NCBI GenBank assembly: GCA_003952965.2
Contig: CM025852.1
Span: forward strand, 24,960,574-25,024,573
Direction of reading: 5' to 3'
DNA from: Morella rubra
Lineage: Eukaryota > Streptophyta > Magnoliopsida > Fagales > Myricaceae
Length of the DNA: 64,000 bases
Below the pieces are notes generated by a model. The model had not been told where the DNA came from. It made no database searches and saw nothing but the letters and a program-made list of their open reading frames with translations. Within the stretch, counting starts at the first letter, position 1. Each line of letters opens with the position of its first letter. Below, piece after piece: positions 22,447 through 35,100 of this stretch. Both the position numbers and the translations under genes were made by a program.

Positions 22447-24970
22447 CTGAGCCAAGATACCACCAACGTTGTAGCTAGGAAAGTTTGGTTGTTGAGCATT
22501 GCATGAAGTCTTTGTTGTTTCTTCTGGTTAGTTTTCCATTTCGCATTTTATCGTTAGATGATGATGTGTTTACAAGTTGACTGAGACGACTGTAAATTCA
22601 TGGATTCTTGGAGTGATCAGTTTGATGTTATTGAAATAACAGCTGCAGTTCGTTGCATGTAGTAGAAGAAACTAGCTAGCTAGCTAGAAGCATAATTATA
22701 AGAACAAGAGCTGCCAGAAAAATGTAGCTAATTAGATTGATACTTTCTCACCCCAAGTGTTGTATTGAAGCTACTATCTATCGTCCCTTAGCACATTGAG
22801 TAGCCATTCAAGTACAGAACCCTATTCTGCCGGTGAAAGATCCTTATATTACTCACTTATCTCCACGTACAAATTAATTATCTAGGAGTACTATTTTATG
22901 TAGCATTTAGAAAGAAAGAGGAACATATGATATCACAATTATGTCTGTTGGTAGAACGAAGGAAATGATGGCGATGACAAAGGAGGGTTCATTAAAACGT
23001 CGACGGTCTCAATTCGAGTGACATTGCCAAACTGTTTACGAGAAGGAAATGAGGTATGGGCTTCTTTCTTTCTAGAGAGTTGCAACGAGAGGTTTCTAAT
23101 ATACGGGGACACGAAAATATTTGGGGGGCTGGTTTACACGTGCACTGTTCTGATCAAGCTCCTTTTCGAGGCAAACCACCAGCAACACTTCAATTAAAAG
23201 GCAACAACAACCACGACAACAAAGTGCCCTCGAGCGTTATAGCTCCTCTCTCTTTCCCTCTCTCGGGTTCAGGAAATAGCATATTGGATAGCCCTTCGAA
23301 TTTCAAGCCTAGACTTCTCGGGAAAAGAATGTCAAGCCTAGAAATGGTTCAAGCCGAACCCAGTTCAGATTCTCTGTATCGAAACTCCTTAAAACCTTTG
23401 TTTTGCTTTTGGCCAAAAGCTAGCTCGTACTTCCTCACGAACTTATCCATTCGTCTTTGGAGAAAACTTTACGTTCGGCTTTAGCTTCTGTTACACAGAC
23501 AAATTTCTTTACCTTTTTACTCGACTGATTTTATAATCAGAAATCAGATTCTTGAAGCCAAACTCTTCCGCAGTAAAAGAGATCAATTAGCTCCGGCGGT
23601 TACGTTGCCAATCTCATCTTGCTTCTGGCTTAGGAGTTATGACCGTAGTTGTTTCCGTAGCTGTAACATTTTGCAGACTGTGGAGCTCGTGTTTTGTTGT
23701 TATTATTCTCATTGCTAGAATAGACTGTAGAGCTCTTGTTCTTTAGCTGAATCTCCAATTTGGCTTTTTCCCCCATTAATTAGTGTCTTACTTTAGTTTG
23801 GAATCTAAAGTACGGCAAGGATAGGGAACATTCACTTTAGAATTCTAGTTTTATGTCATTTCGATTCAGTTTATTGTCTTAAATAGAAAATGTCTTTTGG
23901 GCCTTTATCGCGTTGCATTATTTTGCTTCGGCTTAGAAGCTTTAAACAGGCCGAGAAATTTTTGCACCAAGATATGGTAGAACTCATCTTGGTCTTAGTC
24001 CATCTTCAGCAAGTCTATTGCGAGTACGAGTTCCATGATTCTATATGAAACGAAGGCATTGCTTCTGTCTTGAACAGGGACCAGTGCACGTAAAAAGAAA
24101 GAAAGAAAAAAGAATAGGGATCAGTGCCATCGACGTCTAGTCGAGATTATCGTAACTGTCATTCTCAGGGTTGGATGTCAAAGCCCAACAAAATGTGTAT
24201 AACTCGTTCGAGGATTATTTATAATTTTCAAGAAACATTGAAAAAATGAAGAGGACCCTTTTTCTTCTTTGCAAAAAAATTCAAACCCGAGGCGAACGTG
24301 CATTGATAGCTAGTGATCTGAGCTTTCGTGGGAGGATAAGTACGGAAATGCAGTAATAGAGGAGCTATATATTTCGAGTTCCTTGCGTTGTCCTAGGAAG
24401 AACATGCAAGAGGCTGTGCGCTTGCTATCAATTCAGAAGCCGTTATTTAACAATAGAGCGTTCTGTCAATATCGCTTTTCTTAAGTTCGCCTGTCGGTGG
24501 TTGTCACTAGCTGGAGCCGAACTACTCGTACATATCTTGTGAATGGGGTTTGAAAAAAAAGCAAAAAACGTTCGCTTGTGAGTTTCATCACCTAGGTGTG
24601 CTTTTCACAGATAAAGAAGTAGAGCAGAGTGGAGAAATTGCTCTCGAATACTCTGTATCAAAGATAAACGTGAAGTGGATGTTGCTCTACAACCCACTAT
24701 GAAGTTTAACATTGATGTCCACATTTATGCTTGTATTGCACAGGCCTGCAACATGGATGGCTCGGTTCTTGACCCCAACCGTAACCGTAAAAGAAGCTGG
24801 GAAAGGACCTGTTTTAGGCCGAGTTCAGAATCCCCCTCTCCAAACTAAACACAAAGCTGCTGATTCTTTATTATGGAGATGGTTGCAGACATTAATCTCT
24901 CTTTAAGTACTTTTAATAACCACACAGTGAGAAGTTATATCTCGGTTTTCAATGGCTAAAGTCTCATGTT
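22447..24970. other. AHL 3' UTR and gene-free region
   Basis: The first ~200 bp are probably AHL 3' UTR. The 142-codon plus-strand frame at 23056-23484 has no domain, no repeat signature and no splice support; it cannot be excluded as a lineage-specific gene but is not called. A block of GCTAGCTAGCTAG sits at 22673-22686. Confidence 0.45.
24076..24127. repeat. micro retro-insertion: A-rich 28 bp between 12-bp repeats
   Basis: AGGGACCAGTGC (24076-24087) recurs as AGGGATCAGTGC (24116-24127), one mismatch. The insert (24088-24115) is ACGT followed by an A-rich tract with interspersed G, in plus orientation. It fits the same class as the poly(T) insertions elsewhere but is older or less pure. 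Confidence 0.55.
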
Positions 24971-24984
24971 ATGAGGACTTAGTG

Positions 24985-25640
24985 TCAATTAATCTTCAAT
25001 GGCAATAAAGAATATACATTGAAAGTTTACCACTCATTCATCCTGTGGCTTGCAATTCAGGATCGACTGTTGACCCAACAAAGGTTAGGCGAATGGGGGT
25101 CGAGCTTGCTGAGAGGTGCATGTTATGCTATAATGGTGGTGAGGACCTTAACCATCTTTATTTTGACTGTGTTTTCTCCAAGCACATATGGTACCTTTTG
25201 GGAGACAAATGTTGGACGGCTAATGATTGGCGTGCCCAGTCCCTTAGCAACACTGCTAGGAAACTCTTACTTGCTTCGTTAGTTTATGTTCTTTAGAAAG
25301 AACGTAATTCCAGAATTTTTGGTGGTAAGGCACGTAGACTTATTCACGTGTATAAAGAAGTTGTGGGGTTGATACAGAGCAAGCTTTGCCTCTTATCAGG
25401 CTTCTCCCGCACTAAGATGAACTTTGCTCGTATCTTAGCTTGGAGTCTGCCGCAAACACTGTTGAAATCGAGGAGAAGTTGATCTTGCATGTACTCTGTT
25501 TGTCTGCTCTGTAATTCTGCTGTTGTAATTTGATTGGCCTTTGGCCCATGTACTAGCTCCTTTGAGCTCATTTGGAGCCTTGCTCCCTTTGTACCTTTTT
25601 GGATCTATACTACTTACTAACTTATCCAAAAAAAAAAAAA
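24985..25640 (+). mobile_element. 5'-truncated LINE (non-LTR retrotransposon) 3' end
   Basis: The translation contains YHSFILWLAIQDRLLT and then, after a frameshift, a zf-RVT motif (C-x2-C at RCMLCYNGG, then HLYFDCVFSKHIW). An in-frame TAG lies at 25294-25296, after which KERNSRIFGG continues in the same frame. These are the C-terminal zinc-binding residues of plant L1-type reverse transcriptases. A 3' tail without coding potential ends in A13 (25628-25640). The copy is dead: it lacks endonuclease and RT, and carries a frameshift and a stop. No clear target duplication was found. It lies in the 3' flank of the ARK gene, on the opposite strand. Confidence 0.8.
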
Positions 25641-25791
25641 TCCGCAGAAGTGACGGTAGAATTTATGCGGGCAGCATCTCATGGAAGCTTTAATATCAGA
25701 ACCAGTAAAAGAATGGCGAATAAATTGACAAGTTTGGAAAAAAGGCAAAAGCATAACTGAATAAAATCAATAGATACGAAACTACTGTTTG

Positions 25792-25814
25792 TTTTTTTTT
25801 TTTTTTTTTTTTTT
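25792..25814. repeat. T23 homopolymer
   Basis: Twenty-three T, equal to poly(A) on the minus strand, about 320 bp downstream of the ARK stop codon. It could be the tail of another retroposed fragment. No flanking duplication was recognised. Confidence 0.85.
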
Positions 25815-26131
25815 CTCTCATTCTCCCTAATCATTTCATGTACAAATCAATTTACATTGGAATTCAAAGCTAACATGAGATAGTCATGCTTGGTTGAATA
25901 TGGATCAGATTACCCAACTCATATGCTTCACAAATTTGAGTTCTCACGGTAATCAACTTAATGGAAGGACTACAACCCAAGCATGCCCTGCTAATAACAA
26001 AACTTTGGCAAATATAGTGACAGCAGAAAGGTCAAAGCATTTACTTGGTTACCTTAGAAAGACCAATCCTTCTAGCTGGGATCAGTTCTACGTAGTTTGC
26101 TATAGCACTTCAGCTGCTTCACACAAGTTTA

Positions 26132-29100
26132 TCAGTATTCTATCCTTAAACGCCTCATTTCAGCTTGGAATGCAGGGCTGGAAGTTAATGTTCGATGAGC
26201 AAGAGTCCTTATGTCTTCTCGAGAACAGTCTCGTGTGATACGGACCAGCTCCCACAAGGCACCTCCACTTATCATTTCTTTTGCATTTGCTTCTGAAATG
26301 AAGTAATTTAAGCCTTCTCAGGAAACATTTCATGGGAACTTAACTTGTTCAAAGACAAGAGAAGGCAACCATACCATGTTGTGCTAGATGACAGAGTGCA
26401 AGCTCAATATGACGCCTGATTGGTGAGGCATCATTGTTAGCATTCTGGACAATCCATGAAAGTGCACCATCCTCAATTAGAAGTGATCTTCCGGTCTTAG
26501 TTCCTACAACATAAAAGATCCAGTTGAACTCAGATAAAGAGGAAAACTTCAGAACACATGATCCATTAAAATAACAGGTACAACTTGAGAGTTTGTACAC
26601 CAGCAATTTAATCAAAACGTCACAAGAAATCTTATGAAATAATTCCTAAGAATAATGATGGTAGTTATTGTCTATCACATGTCAAGCAGAGCAGCAGCAA
26701 GAACATAAGGAATATTCACAAGCTTTCACCTTGGGTAGATGCTCTTGACTCGCATTTGGCAAAATTTGCTATTCCACGGGCAACTTGTGCAAGAACATCA
26801 GGATGTTTGCATCTGACCATTCCTAGCAATGCTTGGATACCTCCTTCACCCCGTAGTTTCACCTGTAACTTATCTGGATGATGCAATATGACACTTATTA
26901 GCGGCAGCTAGCTGCCAATCTAAGGACTAGCTGAAAATGGACTTTTTAGTGGGTAACAGGACTACTATCACATCCCAGAGGACAAATGCCCTTATTTACA
27001 TTCCATAAACCATTGTGTTGACAGAAAGATGGATCTACCATAGTTTCAAGTTGAAAGACCAGTGTCAATTTGTCAATCTTTCTTTTCTGAAAATTAACGA
27101 AAAATTTGTTATGTTAGATATGAAAGGGTTGCTATCACATTTCGTAGGCAGTATACTAGAGAAGAACCTCAGAAGAATACAAAGATTGGTTGAACTTTAG
27201 ATCCAGTAATTATATTCATTTTTAGACTTGCTGCCATACTAAACTACCTTACATCCTTATGTGATTAAGACCTCAAGATGACATCACTAGGCAACAAAAA
27301 TGAACAACAATAACTGGAAACATAAAAACAGTCAGATGAAGCTGGTTTCTAAAATATGGCCTATCTCTTTTCATCTGACCTTGACATGCAAAACAGAAAA
27401 AGGATACATGAGGAGCAGATCCCAACGTATCCCCAAACTATAGTCTTTTAAACAGGTTATTTAATTTGTTCAATTGTCAGCAAAGTCCATTAACCTTAAA
27501 CCAATTAATAATTTAAACTTTGAAAGATCTCCCTTAAAAAACATAGCTAACAAATTTTCGGGCAAATCAACATTGGAACAGGTCAGGCAGTTTACCATTC
27601 CCACAAAGATTTGCGATAGCTCCAGCAACCATCCGAAGAGTCTGAGGATCCTCAGCTTTGGCTGCTGTCATTGACAACAAACCAACGCCTCCTTGAGCCA
27701 TAATGAGCTCCTGGTTGGTTTCTGATAGGACACAAAAAGGTGCACGGATGAGGAAAATCATAACCAAATCAAAACTAGTGATAGTCAGACAAAAGTGGCT
27801 GTATTTTACAGTATCAACAGAATAATTGACACAAAACATACCATTCATTGCAAGATTGGCAATTGCACCTGCTGCAACTCTATGTATGGTCTCATTTTCT
27901 GGGCTCCTAAGAAGCATCAACAAGGAAGTAAGACCACCGGCCTCCACAATCTTCTCCTGATTCTTTTCTGCAGATTGAAGGTAACAATTTTAGGGGAAGT
28001 CAATTTCATGGCTGACACAAATAATATTTTAACAAATCTTACGCGCCAATAAAGTTCATCCAATACAGAACAATATCATGAACAAAGGCAAACATATATC
28101 ATGATGAGAAACAACAAAGTTCCTTTCAGCACCATACCATGGACAAAGTCAAACATGCATCACAAAAAGCCAACTTAGCCAGAACTTTTGCCGTATAGAT
28201 TGCAAAGGTAAATCAACCCCCCAACCTCCTTGTAACACCTAATGGTAACCAAGCTATCATCCATCCTAAACCTTCTATGATACTGCAACTTCCAGACAGG
28301 AACTTCTTTCCAAGGACAATACCAATTCCTTTTGAAATAAAGAAAAACACGGCTCAAGTACAAATTTATAAAGGAGACCAATTCGTTCCTAGCCTGCTGA
28401 TATCAACATCGTGGTCACCTACTATCACACTTGTCTTTATCAGTGACTTCCATGAGTAAATTTGGTTGCCCTACCCAAGAATTGTCTTCGATCTCTATGT
28501 TTACAATTCTTATTAGACTTCTAAGCACTGATTTCATATAATACTTGTATCCCATTCAACTAAGAACAAGCACATTCTCAACAACAATTGTTCTATCAGC
28601 CAGACTGCCAATAAGCTAGCAATAATTGCACCCTCTAGGACCACAAACAAGCTGAGCCAAGGGGATGCTTCAGTTTCGGCTTGGTAAGTTTGGAAAACAG
28701 CTTGAACTTAACTCAAGGCTCAAATCACTTTGTGAATAGTTACTTCAACTGAGCTTGGCTCATGAATCAAACGATGTGTTTGAAACCGGCTTGGCTAGCT
28801 AAGTACAGTCATAGTAGCTGGAGCTCCAGCTCAGCGGACCTTAACTTGAAATCAATATGATCTATGAATATGATCTATATCCCTACCCCCCCCCCCCCCC
28901 TCTTCTTCTTCTCTCTTTAAAGCTCAAAACTGTAGCCCAACCTTAGCTTGCAAGCTGTAAAAAGTGTGTGACATGTTGCTTGTTTTTTTCTTTCCACACG
29001 TCAGTCACACAGAGAGTAGATAGGGCAATCAACATCCGAACATTGTAAGACAGTAACACTGATCTCTGTAGAGCTAAACTTGATGTAGGATAAGTATCCA

Positions 29101-32100
29101 TTTAAGAATCTACTAGCAAACTCATCAGAGATCTACTCATAAAGCACAATCGTGGATTGGCAGCAGATTCATTTCCCTTCCCAATGGATTATATCACCTA
29201 CCTTGAATATTATGAAGTAACTGGAGCAAGAAGAATAATTATCAACTGAACATAGGGCAAGAACATAGGACCACGGGGCAATCATAGTATGAGAGCATAA
29301 GTTAGATAGAGGAAGTGATACAACAGATAATAATGTGAGGAAATTCAGACACCTTCTGCAGCAAGATTTGCAACCACTTTCACAGCGTGAATCCGCACAT
29401 CAGCATCTACGGCTTCAAGCAATGACAAGATCTTTTGCAATCCCACTATAAGAATATTCAACTTATTAAAAATAAACATCAAGAAAGTAGAAAGAGGAAA
29501 GACAAATCACTATCATAAAAAAACAGTAAATGTCAGTACAAGCACTGGCTCTACCTTGTTCAAAAAGATTGGCTATTGAGGCCTTTTCCCCGTTTTCTGA
29601 TTCTTGTTGTTGACTTCTAACTTGAGAAATGAGAGAATCCAGATCACCAGGAACTTTACCGGAGCTGCCTCTATCAAGTCTTTTTCTTGTCTGCATATCA
29701 TAAAGTGATTCAGAAAGAAATTTCCAACTGCAATGTTCATAGATGCAGACGTGTAAACATATCTTAATGCAAGAATAATGACAATAATGCTAATAAATAT
29801 CAGGGGAATGAAAAAACTCATAAGCAACATCAATTAAAGCCTCCTCATCTGCTGAAAGCAATTCCCATAAGTTACATCCTCTCCAACACAATAGTAAATA
29901 AGCACCAAACGTTAAGTTTCATATTTTCTCACAATTGTAAATCCCTGCAAATTAAGGTTATCAACTTCCAAGTTGGTTAGGGGCATCCTGAAAATGCCCG
30001 GGCGGAAACAAAATGCTTTTTCCTAAGCATTCTTTCAAATAAAAATAGAGAATGAGATGCGATCACCCAAGGCACTTCTGTTCGAGCCGGAGTTTGAAAT
30101 CTCAAATGCATGTTCCCACCTTTTTTACACTAGGAGCAACAAGTAGGTAATGTCACGTTCCTACACTTGGAAATAATGAATTGAAGATCTTCTACACTCT
30201 GCTTTGGCCTCTAACCTCCAATTTAGTGCATGCCTTGCTGCTGGCCAGCCTTGCAAAACCAAGGAGGCCACCACTTCGACAGCTTAAGGTGTAAGTTCAT
30301 CATGCTGATTGCTCAAAACTGCTTTGTTTTATGACACTACGACAGCATGCATTAATGGCATTAATGCATGGTGCAACCCAAAAAAAACAAAGCTTGCTAT
30401 AAATAATCACGTCTTAGACTGTTATGAAAGGAAGCTAAAGCCAGGGATACAGAACAAATTCCCCATGCACTAATAACTGCCATCACTTTTCAACCGAAGT
30501 TCATAGTTTTCTCTCAGACAAATTACTTTGAATAGAGTTTGACAATTCATAAGTATTTTGTGAGTCAGAAAATTGGCAAGTTCTTCCCTAGGTAGTAAGA
30601 TTTTAATTTTCTTTTGCACAAATGGAAGAATCCTAGAGAACTAAGAATCCAAAGGAACAACCACCCTTCAATAAATTTCCAATGGTTACCATTTCAGAGT
30701 CCATATCATAACACAAAGCCCAAAACAGACAGAATTACGAATCACAATCATGTAATCAGGAAGTTAAGGGAGATTCAAAGAAAATCTCAACGTCATAAGT
30801 TCCAAACACACACCTCATCAGCTTCAAAACTCATTTGCAACAACTGACTGTGGAGTATTGCTATTTCTCCTTCAAGTTTCTCTTTCTGACGTGCCTCATC
30901 TTCCAGCATCTCACGAAGCTTTAAGATGTCCGAAGTTCCTGATGCCTAGCGTATCATTATATGTAAGATTAAGACGCCAAAGATTGGGCAAGGGGAAGGG
31001 GGGAGGATTGAAACATTGACAAAGTTGAAAAGGGATTCCTCAGAGAAACATCAAACATACCTCTGACCTCTTCCACTGAACTAGTTGACTTTTAAGACTA
31101 TTAACTTCCTCTTCAGCAGCCTTCCTTAGAACACTTTCTTTTTTAAGCAGTTTTTTCAGCTCAGCAACTTCCTCGACAGCAGAAATTCTGGAACTCTGTA
31201 AACCGTGTTGAAAATGGTGGAACATGCTAAGAGATGGTATACATGTGAGCCATTGGAAATATATCAATGTAGAGCACATTGAAGAACGGGGAAATAAGAA
31301 AGATTAGTCAAATCAATTGCCTTTTGTAGTAACAGAATTTAACACACAATTGAAGACCCCACGGCAGTGGATTAGTGACAGCTAATTAAAGCTGTTCAAG
31401 AGTATTCTACAGAAAAAGTGATCTCCATCTTATTTTTTGTTTCACAGAACAAGCAACCTCGATTATATATAACAAAAATTTCCAAAACTCGATGGCAACG
31501 ATTTATTTACTCATTCATGACACCATATGCATAAAAAAGATTTATGTTCCTACCTTGTGCAGTGGGTAATACAGCGGAGAATGGCATCTTTAGAGCCATT
31601 CCCTCCACCACAGCATGTCCCAGAGAGACACTATCACATTGTATTTCAAGACCACTCATTGTCCTAGACCCCACTAAGTAAGCCCCTATTTGCCTCTAAC
31701 AAGTGTCCCCCTCAACCATCCCCATACTAGACTATATAGGACTCCCACTACGAGCCTCCCCATAAGCCCCTATTTGCCTCTAACAAGTGTCCCCCTCAAC
31801 CATCCCCATACTAGACTATATAGGACTCCCACTACGAGCCTCCCCATCCACTGCAAGTTTCCATGAATAGTACGTAGCTTTGGAGCTCAGATTCATATTA
31901 CAATATGATGATAACTTTCGCAGGACAACTCTGTAAAAGACTTAAAATAGGAGAGATCCATAACAAGTATTTGGTATAAGGCTTTTGGTTGATTTGATTA
32001 ACAAAATTAAATGTAGAAACCAACCATCTTCAAGTATTTCAAGTGGTATATAATATTTTATGTTTTTACTCCATTCAAATGTGAGGCAAATTCCAGATGT

Positions 32101-35100
32101 TGAAGAGGTAGACAAACACAATAGCGCACTGCATTCAGAACCACTAATAAATCTCCATTTTATTTTTCCTTGAGTATGCAAAAAGACTATTGACAACAGG
32201 AAACCATAGGTGATATTAAATCCTCATAAGAGGAGACAATGATATTAGCCCCCAAAAGATGGGTTATATAGGGCCTTTTTTGGCCTCCGTGACAATGACA
32301 TAGCACATTCAACTCCCTAAACGACATGAGAAGATGAAAACAGCATTAGTACCCATACCGTGCATATACCTACAATATGTGCAATGATACTAAATAGTTT
32401 ATACCAAAATTACCTCTGTCTTAGATGTCAAAGCACAGATATCGTCCTTGAATCCAACTGTAACTTTTTCAAGGCCATGCTTTTGCTGATTCTTCATCAA
32501 TTCCTCTTCAAGTTTCTTTATTGATTCCATATAGTCTTTCTGATACTTGGATCTTTCCTTCTTCAAAAAGAAAAGGCATGAAAGGTTTTGAACATGTAAT
32601 GGATAAGCACGCTAGTTGCTTAACAAAATTCAAGTGACAATGGAACTCACAGATAGCACAAGTTTCCACTAATACCAACTATAACCATAAATAGCTTCTT
32701 TATTTAGTTTTCCTGAAAATCAATAATTTGATATTGTCCAAGTGACACGATCATGCCAATGTTAGCTTTCTGAGGTAGGGATGGATAAGAGACGCACATA
32801 GGAGACGATCTAAACAAACGTAACTCATAGAGAAGCCATTGTGTGCGTCATAACTTTTACCTAGTGAAAGCGCCAAGGGATATCAACACCACTGCCTACA
32901 TTTATTGCATAATAATTCAGATACAAGCCAACGTACAACAGCATGCTGTTGCCCCATAGGCAAATGAAATGTAGAAACAGGAGCATGTATTTCAGTTTTC
33001 TAACAGACAATATGTATATATCAGCAGCATAAGCTAGAAGCCTATAACAAAGATTTTTTTTTCTCTATCCCTCCTTGCACACATGCTCTCACATACAAGA
33101 ATGTATAAATAATGTTAATAAAGGTAATTACCTCCAATGCATCCGCATAGTTTCTTTCAACCTCAGAAATCTGATTTCGTGCTTCTATAGTTATTCTTTC
33201 AATTTCATCCTCGAACACTTTCTGCTGCCTCTCATGTTCTGCAATAAGCTTGTCCAATTGTATGTCTAGCCTTCTTGATAAACTTTTGTAGTCAAATTCT
33301 TCCTTTAATTTCAACATATTTTCCACCTTCATGGCCTATGAGATAACAAAACATTAGCACCTTCAAAAAGGTCAAAAAAGCATCAAGCCATTGGAAATAG
33401 TATGTAGTTTAAAGTCCTCGAGAAGAAAATCATGCAGAATGTGCCAGTGGTCTTCTATAACGACATTGACAGATTAGTGGCAGATCTCCATGTATGAGGA
33501 TTAGACTAACAACTTGGAAGTACATTTTCCAAATGCGAGAAAACAAGACACTGACTTTGGAACCCACCCTCTGTCCAAACATTATAGTGCTTGCTGTCTC
33601 TCCCCGGTGACGTGGGGATGGACCAATAGTAATAACGAGAGAAGTTCTTGCTGTGCCTGTTGAAATTTTCACTGTCAGGTAACTTATGTAAAAATATGAG
33701 AATATGTACATCAACAGTCTTCATAAGGAGAAACAAAACAAAGAAACTACAACGGATGCCTGAAACTGTACATGCAGATGCGGGAATATAATCATCTTGT
33801 TCTTAATGCTTATAGGCAGAGCTAGTGAATCTAGTGTAAGTGATTCAGTACATAGAAGAATCAGCATGAACTGGTGACTAAGAGGTTTAAAAGCCATCTT
33901 TCTTACAAAACTTTAAACTTTCTAACAATCAGCCACATCTCACCCTATGATTAACTTGAGAAGTAAAAGCAATTGCAAAATTCAAAGACTTTCGTCTAGT
34001 TACTAATTTGTAGAAATCTTAACCAAACATACTATAAAATTTTTTGCTCAAAAGATGAGTTTCAATCCAAAATAGAGAAGATAAAAAGACTGCACATCCA
34101 TGTAAATCGTACCTCCAAATGAATCCTTAAGCAATCTTGTCAGCTTAGAATCACGAACAGGAACATGTGCACTATTCTCTGCCAGTGCATTAATGCACTT
34201 CCCCAATGCACTCAAGGAAAGATTGATAGATTTGGCTTCCTCCAGTGTGTGCCCCTCACTTCCTGCCAAATAAAAGACAAAAAAAAACTTTCAACATGTG
34301 ATAGATAGGATAAACTGGGGGATAAACTTAGAAAATAGACTACATTATCCTCCAATCAAAAAAGGACCAAAAGATATGTACACGTTCCTAGTTCTTCATG
34401 CTCACATAATCCATAAAATGGCATATCTAAAACGGGCAATAGTTGCTTTCGCTGTCAGAAGAAAGTGAACTTGAACATTTACAGGACTGCTTTATCAGCA
34501 ACAAACTACTGTTGCAGACACACAGAATACAAATCTAATGCAGTGAAGTTGGAACCACTCCATCTAGCAGTGTTAAGCTAGAGCAGTCAGTTAGTTCCAA
34601 ACCAGTCATCACTAGAAGTGACTAATCAGAATTCCATATTTTGAAGAAAAGTGTTTGTTTTGCCAAAATGGAAAAAGGTAACTTCATCTGTAGTAATCCA
34701 TACATAAGAGGCCTGAGAAGCTTTTGATAAGTATGAAAATTTTAGAGAAAGCGTCAGGGCAGTTTTGTCACCAAACTGAAAAACAAAATAAAGGCTTTTG
34801 CTCTATGCCTGCCATCCCAAATTGCCACCAAAAAGCGTCAGCCCTACCTATCATGGCAACCATCCAAGTTCTCATGCCAGCTATCTCAAACTTATCAGCC
34901 GTATGCTATTAACCCTACCAGTCTTGCCAGCCACCAATCAAATACACCCTAAAGTCCAAAGGCTCCATAGTTCGTGTGATATGGATATAGCTACTACCCA
35001 ACTGATGGTAGCAAGCTTGCTACCTGAAAATTCCAAATTTCAAATCATGAACTTCCAACAATGCACCTCTGCAACTCCCAGACATAAAGCTCTCCATCTT

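Noticed and set aside
23056..23484. 142-codon plus-strand open frame
   Set aside because: No domain, no signal peptide, no splice or promoter support and low-complexity Ser/Leu content; chance frame.
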